A stretch of DNA of 64,000 nt from Mycolicibacterium frederiksbergense (GTDB lineage: Bacteria; Actinomycetota; Actinomycetes; Mycobacteriales; Mycobacteriaceae), in contig NZ_CP038799.1 in assembly GCF_012223425.1 (NCBI RefSeq), forward strand, positions 6,022,873 through 6,086,872, written 5' to 3'. The position numbers were made by a program, and so were the translations under genes. This document shows positions 59,746 to 64,000 of this stretch, piece by piece (position 1 is the stretch's first letter; every line of letters starts with the position of its first letter). The notes below the pieces were generated by a model. The model did not search any database and was not told where the DNA came from. It was given only the letters and a program-made list of their open reading frames with translations.

Positions 59746-60621
59746 ATGGCGGTCACCGCATCGGCCCGCGTCCAGTCACCGGACTCCGGCCCGGCCTCCC
59801 GGCCGGCTCCCCCACGCGCACGCTGGTCCTTCTCCCCGCGCCGTACCGCGGCCAACCTGTGGCGTCCGGTCCTGCTGGTCATCGCGCTGCTGGCCGGCTG
59901 GTGGGCCGTCACCGAGGCGGAACTCGTCGCGCCCTACATCCTGCCCTCCCCCGGTGACACCTGGCAGGCCGCGCAACAGAACGCCGCCTACCTGGCTCAG
60001 AACACCTGGGTGACCACCTGGGAGACGGTGATCGGCTTCATCATCGCCACCGTGGTCGGCATCTTCGTCGCCGTGATGATGATCTACTCGTCGAGCTTCG
60101 AGAAAACCGTCTACCCGCTGATCCTGTTCGCCCAGGTGGTGCCGAAGATCGCCATTGCACCGCTGTTCATCGTGTGGCTGGGCTTCGGTCCCTCGCCCAA
60201 GATCCTGGTCGCCGTGCTGATGGCCTTCTTCCCGATCGTCATCTCCGGACTGGCCGGCCTGCGCTCGGTGGACCCGGAGATCCTGGAGCTCACCTCGACC
60301 ATGGGCGCCAGCAAGTTCCGGACCTTCATGAAGGTCCGCTTCCCCGCCTCACTGCCCCAGCTCATGTCGGGCCTCAAGGTGGCGGCCACCCTGGCCGTCA
60401 CCGGTGCGGTGGTCGGCGAATTCGTCGGCGCCAACGAAGGACTCGGCTATGTCATCCTGCAGGCCAACGGAAGCCTGGACACCGCAATGCTGTTCGCCGC
60501 ACTGATCATCATGTCGCTGCTCGGGATCGTGCTGTTCGCCATCATCGAGATCGCCGAGAAGCTCCTCATCCCCTGGCACGCCTCACGCCGAACCTCCAAC
60601 TCCGCCTCCACCGCAGCCTGA
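59746..60621 (+). CDS. ABC transporter permease (SsuC/ThiX type)
   Basis: 291 residues, about six membrane segments from ~43 on (LLVIALLAGWWAV and others). The EAA loop for ATPase contact is in DPEILELTSTMGASKFRTFMKVRFPASLPQLMSGL. The family exports nothing; it imports sulfonates, nitrate, taurine, pyrimidine precursors or related compounds. First gene of a three-gene importer with the lipoprotein and ATPase; under LacI control. N-terminal 30 residues are Pro/Ala-rich and cytoplasmic. Confidence 0.92.
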   Translation: MAVTASARVQSPDSGPASRPAPPRARWSFSPRRTAANLWRPVLLVIALLAGWWAVTEAELVAPYILPSPGDTWQAAQQNAAYLAQNTWVTTWETVIGFIIATVVGIFVAVMMIYSSSFEKTVYPLILFAQVVPKIAIAPLFIVWLGFGPSPKILVAVLMAFFPIVISGLAGLRSVDPEILELTSTMGASKFRTFMKVRFPASLPQLMSGLKVAATLAVTGAVVGEFVGANEGLGYVILQANGSLDTAMLFAALIIMSLLGIVLFAIIEIAEKLLIPWHASRRTSNSASTAA

Positions 60622-60653
60622 CCCCTTCCGAGAAACCCGATCAGGAGACACCC

Positions 60654-61697
60654 ATGTCGTCATTTACCCGTCGCGTCACCACCGCGGTCGCCGCGACCAC
60701 CGCCATGCTCACGCTCGCCGCCTGTGGTGGCGGCAGCGGCGGCGAGAACACCCCGGCCGCCGAGGGCGCCGAAGGCACGACGCCGGTCACGCTGATGCTC
60801 AACTGGTACCCCTACGGTGAGCACGCCCCGCTCTACTACGGCGTGCAGGAAGGCATTTTCGCCGAGCACGGCATCGACCTGACCATCGACCCCGGCCAGG
60901 GCTCCACGCGCACCGCGCAGGCGGTCGGCGGCAAGCAGGTCGACTTCGGCTGGTCCGACACCGCCGCGGTGCTGAGCAATATCGACCAGGGTGTCGACAT
61001 CAAGAGCGTCGGTGTGTTCCTGCAGACCACGCCGTCGGCGGTCCAGGTCTTCGCGGACTCGGGCATCGAGGAACCCGCGGATCTGGCCGGGCGCACCATC
61101 GCCGTCTCGGCCGGCGACGCGCCCACCACCACCTTCCCGATGTTCCTCGCCGACGTCGGCCTGGCGCCCGGCGACGTCAAGGAGCAGAACCTGGACTCCG
61201 CGGGCAAGATGGCCGCGCTGATGGCCGGCCGGGTGGACGGACTGATCGGGTTCGCCCACGACCAGGGACCGACCATTGCCAACAAGAGCGGACGCGAGAT
61301 GCGCTACTTCCGCTACTCCGATGCCGGGCTGAACTTCTTCAGCAACGGTCTGATCAGCCACAATTCGACGATCAACGACAAGCCCGAACTGGTGCAGTCC
61401 ATGCTCGACGCCGTCAGCGCCTCCTATGCGGCGGCCAAGGAAGATCCCGAGGCCGCGGCCAAGGCCATGGTCGGGGTGGATCCGCAGACCCCGCCGGAGC
61501 ATGTCCTGCTGCAGCAGTGGCAAGAGACCATCCCGCTGCTGAACACGCCGGCCACCACCGGTAAGGCGCCGGGCACCAACGCCGAAGAGGACTGGACCTC
61601 GACCATCGCCACGCTGAGCGAGGCCGGGCTGCTGCAGTCCGCCAAGGCTCCCGCCGAGTACTGGGCGTCGTCGTTCGTTCCCGCGGCCGGGCAATAG
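60654..61697 (+). CDS. NMT1/THI5-like substrate-binding lipoprotein
   Basis: 347 residues. Signal peptide with lipobox LAAC, Cys24 as anchor. The ligand-binding domain starts VTLMLNWYPYGEHAPLYYGVQEG, characteristic of NMT1/THI5-type binding proteins (thiamine-precursor, aromatic or nitrate/sulfonate class), and GKMAALMAGRVDGLIGF is also typical. The real ligand is not deducible; the adjacent catabolic genes argue for a carbon compound. ATG with AGGAGA site. Confidence 0.92.
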   Translation: MSSFTRRVTTAVAATTAMLTLAACGGGSGGENTPAAEGAEGTTPVTLMLNWYPYGEHAPLYYGVQEGIFAEHGIDLTIDPGQGSTRTAQAVGGKQVDFGWSDTAAVLSNIDQGVDIKSVGVFLQTTPSAVQVFADSGIEEPADLAGRTIAVSAGDAPTTTFPMFLADVGLAPGDVKEQNLDSAGKMAALMAGRVDGLIGFAHDQGPTIANKSGREMRYFRYSDAGLNFFSNGLISHNSTINDKPELVQSMLDAVSASYAAAKEDPEAAAKAMVGVDPQTPPEHVLLQQWQETIPLLNTPATTGKAPGTNAEEDWTSTIATLSEAGLLQSAKAPAEYWASSFVPAAGQ

Positions 61698-61710
61698 GGA
61701 CACCGCAACC

Positions 61711-62523
61711 ATGACCTCCGCAACGATCACCGCACCGAGGACCACCGTGACCTCTGACGCCATCGCCATCGACAACCTCACCGTCACCTTCTCGTCGAAA
61801 CGGTCCACCGTGACCGCCGTCGACGACGTCAGCCTGCGGGTCACCGACGGTGAATTCGTCTCCATCGCCGGACCATCCGGCTGCGGCAAGTCGACACTGC
61901 TCAAGGTGGTGGCCGGTCTGACCGACGCCACTGCGGGCGACGTCCGGCTGCGCGGTAAAGCGGTGCGCGGCCCGCAACGCGAGATCGGCTACGTCTTCCA
62001 GCGCGCTGCCCTGCTGGAATGGCGTTCCGTGCGCCGCAATATCCTGCTGCAGGCCGAGATGCGCGGGATGCCGCGCAAGGACGCCCAGGCCCGCTGCGAC
62101 TACCTGATCGAGATGACCGGGCTCACCGGATTCGAGAACGCCCTGCCGCACGAGTTGTCCGGCGGTATGCAGCAACGCGTTTCGCTGTGCCGGGCACTGC
62201 TGCACGAGCCCGGCGTGCTGCTGATGGACGAGCCGTTCGGCGCGCTGGACGCGCTCACCCGGGAAAAGATGAACGTCGAGTTGCACCGCATCTGGCGGGA
62301 GACCGGCACCACCGTCGTCCTGGTGACCCACTCGGTGGCCGAGGCGGTCTACCTGGCCAACCGGGTGGTCGTCATGAGCCCGCGGCCGGGCCGGATCGTC
62401 GAGACCCTCGATGTCGACCTGCCCGCCGAGCGCGAGTACGCCGAGACCATGGAACGCCCGGAGTTCATCAAGGTGGCCAACCGGGTCCGTGATCTGCTGG
62501 GCAGTTCCAGCGCCGCGGACTGA
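61711..62523 (+). CDS. ABC transporter ATP-binding protein (SsuB/TauB type)
   Basis: 270 residues. Walker A GPSGCGKST (54-62), Q-loop around VFQRAALLEW, signature LSGGMQQR, Walker B LLMDEPFGALD, switch His in VLVTHSVAEAV. Nucleotide-hydrolysing subunit of the importer; 13 bases after the binding-protein gene. ATG is used; a shorter start is possible. A hairpin 17 bases after the stop probably ends the operon. Confidence 0.95.
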   Translation: MTSATITAPRTTVTSDAIAIDNLTVTFSSKRSTVTAVDDVSLRVTDGEFVSIAGPSGCGKSTLLKVVAGLTDATAGDVRLRGKAVRGPQREIGYVFQRAALLEWRSVRRNILLQAEMRGMPRKDAQARCDYLIEMTGLTGFENALPHELSGGMQQRVSLCRALLHEPGVLLMDEPFGALDALTREKMNVELHRIWRETGTTVVLVTHSVAEAVYLANRVVVMSPRPGRIVETLDVDLPAEREYAETMERPEFIKVANRVRDLLGSSSAAD

Positions 62524-62539
62524 CCGTCCCACGCACGAT

Positions 62540-62566
62540 CGCCCGATGTGCTCAGCGCGTCGGGCG
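62540..62566 (+). terminator. Hairpin after the ABC importer operon
   Basis: CGCCCGA and TCGGGCG, 7-base perfect arms with a 13-base loop, 16 bases after the stop codon. No T tract follows, as often in mycobacteria. Confidence 0.5.
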
Positions 62567-62592
62567 TTCGCGTGTCCAGGACCGGACTGACG

Positions 62593-62612
62593 TACCTGGT
62601 TTCAGTTTCGCG
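62593..62612. repeat. Second copy of the dispersed element
   Basis: TACCTGGTTTCAGTTTCGCG. The first 13 bases are the exact reverse complement of 52284-52296, and the last 14 equal 52252-52265 (the two overlap in GTTTCAG). It lies in the gene-free 62567-62758 stretch before the antigen-85-like gene. Confidence 0.5.
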
Positions 62613-62758
62613 ACCCCTGGTGTGAGCTTCGGTGCGATTCGTCATTCGCGGTTGCATCCGCCGTTCGCCCTCAGCGAACTCATCGCTGTAACGAAAGGTG
62701 TTCACCGCACGACGTATTCGATGGGTCGGGGGGCTCGCCCGGAAGGACGGCACACCCC

Positions 62759-63715
62759 ATGCACAAGCGTCATCACCTGCACACCCTGATCCGCCGGCTG
62801 ACGGTCGGCCTGCTCACCTCGCTGCTGCTCATCGGATCGCTCCAGCCGTCTACCGCGGCGGCGTTCTCCCGCCCCGGCCTGCCGGTGGAGACGCTGATGG
62901 TGCCCTCGGCGGCGATGGGCCGCGATATCCCGGTCCGCTTCCAGGGCGGCGGGCCGCGCGCGGTCTACCTACTCGACGGACTGCGGGCCCGCGATGACAA
63001 CAGCGGTTGGGACATCGAGACCGCGGCCTTCGAGACCTTCTTCGAGTCCGGCGTCTCGGTCGTCATGCCGGTCGGCGGCATGTCCAGCTTCTACACCAAC
63101 TGGCAGGGGCCGGCCGTCGGCAACGGCACCACCCAGAACTACCAGTGGGAGACCTTCCTGACCTCCGAGCTGCCCGGGTACCTGGCCGCCAACAAGGGCA
63201 TCTCCCCCACCGGGAACGCCGTGGTGGGACTGTCGATGTCGGGCAGCGCCGCGCTGACATTGGCCGCCTACCACCCCGGCCAGTTCAGTTATGCGGCATC
63301 GCTGTCGGGCTATCTCAACCTCTCGCAGGGGTTGTGGCCGCTGCTGGTGACCTTCGCCATGGGTGACGCGGGAGGCTTCAACTCGGTGGCCATGTGGGGT
63401 CTCGGTGGCGGGCCGGCCTGGCGGCGCAACGACCCCACCGTCAACGTCGGCAAGCTCGTCGCCAACGGCACCCGCATCTGGGTGTACTGCGGCACCGGCC
63501 GGCCCGGCGAGCTGGGCGGCGGCGGTGACATCGCCGGGCAGGTGCTCGAGACGATCACCCTGGACAGCAACCGCAACTTCGCCCGCCAGTACCAGAACGC
63601 CGGCGGCACCAACGGCACCTTCAATTTCCCGGCCAACGGCACCCACGGCTGGGGTTACTGGGGCGGGCAGCTCAACGCCATGAAGGGCGACATCCAGCGC
63701 ACCCTGGGCGCTTAG
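62759..63715 (+). CDS. Antigen 85-like mycolyltransferase/esterase
   Basis: 318 residues. N-terminal signal peptide (~1-35, ending STAAAFS). Catalytic Ser159 in GLSMSG, oxyanion segment GGGPRAVYLLDGLRARDDNSGWD, AFEWY-like substituted by TNWQGPAVGNGTTQNYQWETF, and His in NGTHGWGYWG: all the Ag85 fold marks. Exported trehalose mycolyltransferase or a related esterase such as FbpD/MPT51; the full Ser-Glu-His set must be checked to tell these apart. An intergenic region with no gene precedes it. Confidence 0.92.
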   Translation: MHKRHHLHTLIRRLTVGLLTSLLLIGSLQPSTAAAFSRPGLPVETLMVPSAAMGRDIPVRFQGGGPRAVYLLDGLRARDDNSGWDIETAAFETFFESGVSVVMPVGGMSSFYTNWQGPAVGNGTTQNYQWETFLTSELPGYLAANKGISPTGNAVVGLSMSGSAALTLAAYHPGQFSYAASLSGYLNLSQGLWPLLVTFAMGDAGGFNSVAMWGLGGGPAWRRNDPTVNVGKLVANGTRIWVYCGTGRPGELGGGGDIAGQVLETITLDSNRNFARQYQNAGGTNGTFNFPANGTHGWGYWGGQLNAMKGDIQRTLGA

Positions 63716-64000
63716 CCGGTACCGGCCACCAGCCAGCGACCCGAGAAGGTGCGCCAACCGACGAAGGCCAGGCGTAGCACCATGAACAGCGACAGGCCCG
63801 ACCAGATGCCGACCAGCCCCCAGCCGTAGCCGAGTGACAGCCAGATCATGGGCAGGAACCCGAGCAGGGCGCTGGCCAGGGTCGCATTGCGCATGAATCT
63901 GGCGTCGCCGGCACCGAGGAGCACGCCGTCGAGGGCGAAGACGATGCCGGCCACGGTCAGCTGCCCGACCAGGAACCACCACGGCACCGCGATCTCGTCG
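63712..64000 (-). CDS. dinF: MATE-family efflux protein DinF (5' end outside window)
   Basis: Only the C-terminal ~95 codons are seen: PWWFLVGQLTVAGIVFALDGVLLGAGDARFMRN, then two further hydrophobic segments and WRTFSGRW. This is the DinF branch of MATE drug/Na+ antiporters (Rv2836c position), an inner-membrane exporter. The frame remains open to the window edge (DEIA before VPWW), so the codon at 63987 is internal and not a start. Its stop overlaps the antigen-85-like gene's stop by four bases, convergent. Confidence 0.88.
   Translation of the reverse strand, partial: DEIAVPWWFLVGQLTVAGIVFALDGVLLGAGDARFMRNATLASALLGFLPMIWLSLGYGWGLVGIWSGLSLFMVLRLAFVGWRTFSGRWLVAGTG

Noticed and set aside
1..64000. 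tRNA genes, CRISPR arrays, insertion sequences or phage genes
   Set aside because: No cloverleaf-compatible sequence with a CCA/T-loop pattern, regularly spaced repeats, transposase motif or integrase was seen in the gaps, all of which are under 300 bases.

Overview
The window is a contiguous stretch of chromosome from a high-GC actinobacterium, almost certainly a fast-growing mycobacterium (Mycolicibacterium type). Gene order follows the M. tuberculosis Rv2736c-Rv2836c backbone for most of its length (recX-recA-DUF3046-glycosyltransferase-ephG, pspM-pspA-clgR-pgsA3-argA-ftsK, methyltransferase-RNase J-dapA, dfrA-thyA, dapB, aldR-ald, pepR-pnp-lppU-rpsO-ribF-sirR, truB-pptT-pptH, echA16, dinF). 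It also carries mycobacterial signature genes: the PptT/PptH pair, an antigen-85-like esterase, a DUF3558 protein and a mycofactocin-type dehydrogenase. I saw no tRNA, rRNA, CRISPR array, insertion sequence or phage.

Layout. 1-2.5 kb: recX/recA with an SOS box, a second damage promoter and a divergent hydrolase. 2.5-10.5 kb: envelope-stress (Psp) module, phospholipid synthase, arginine synthesis, ftsK. 10.7-17.6 kb: SulP-carbonic anhydrase fusion, small oxidoreductases, RNase J and dapA. 17.6-20.6 kb: accessory insert with a deaminase and a four-gene type VII secretion toxin/immunity cassette, at the place where M. tuberculosis has thyX and a restriction locus. 20.6-30.5 kb: SDR, diguanylate cyclase, a thyA-dfrA-ycaQ-dhmA gene string, sulfatase, dapB. 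30.6-39.5 kb: lipoprotein, SDRs with a TetR regulator and twin operators, alanine dehydrogenase with its regulator, beta-lactamase downstream of pepR. 39.5-48.1 kb: RNA metabolism, ribosome, flavin, manganese regulator, and CoA-carrier control. 48.1-53.5 kb: an operon-like pair behind a KstR-like operator (its hydrolase frameshifted), DUF1802/DUF2277, echA16, deoC. 53.5-62.5 kb: MerR/methyltransferase pair, then an accessory carbon-utilisation locus (oxidoreductase, DUF993 aldolase-like, isomerase, glycerate kinase; LacI regulator; three-gene ABC importer). 62.7-64 kb: antigen-85-like protein and the 3' end of dinF.

How the genes work together. Many genes are coupled by 1-4 base stop/start overlaps. 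Regulators sit beside readable palindromic operators: LexA, TetR, AldR, SirR/MntR, MerR, LacI and a KstR-like site. The same 14-base LacI operator lies in front of both the lacI gene and the ABC transporter, tying uptake to the divergent four-gene catabolic operon. Many promoters place a TANNNT -10 box 6-7 bases before the start codon, so leaderless transcription looks common here.

The most novel-looking parts are the type VII toxin/immunity cassette (18.28-20.40 kb) and the LacI-controlled catabolic/transport locus (54.1-62.5 kb). All functions are read from sequence and family knowledge; nothing was computed or searched.
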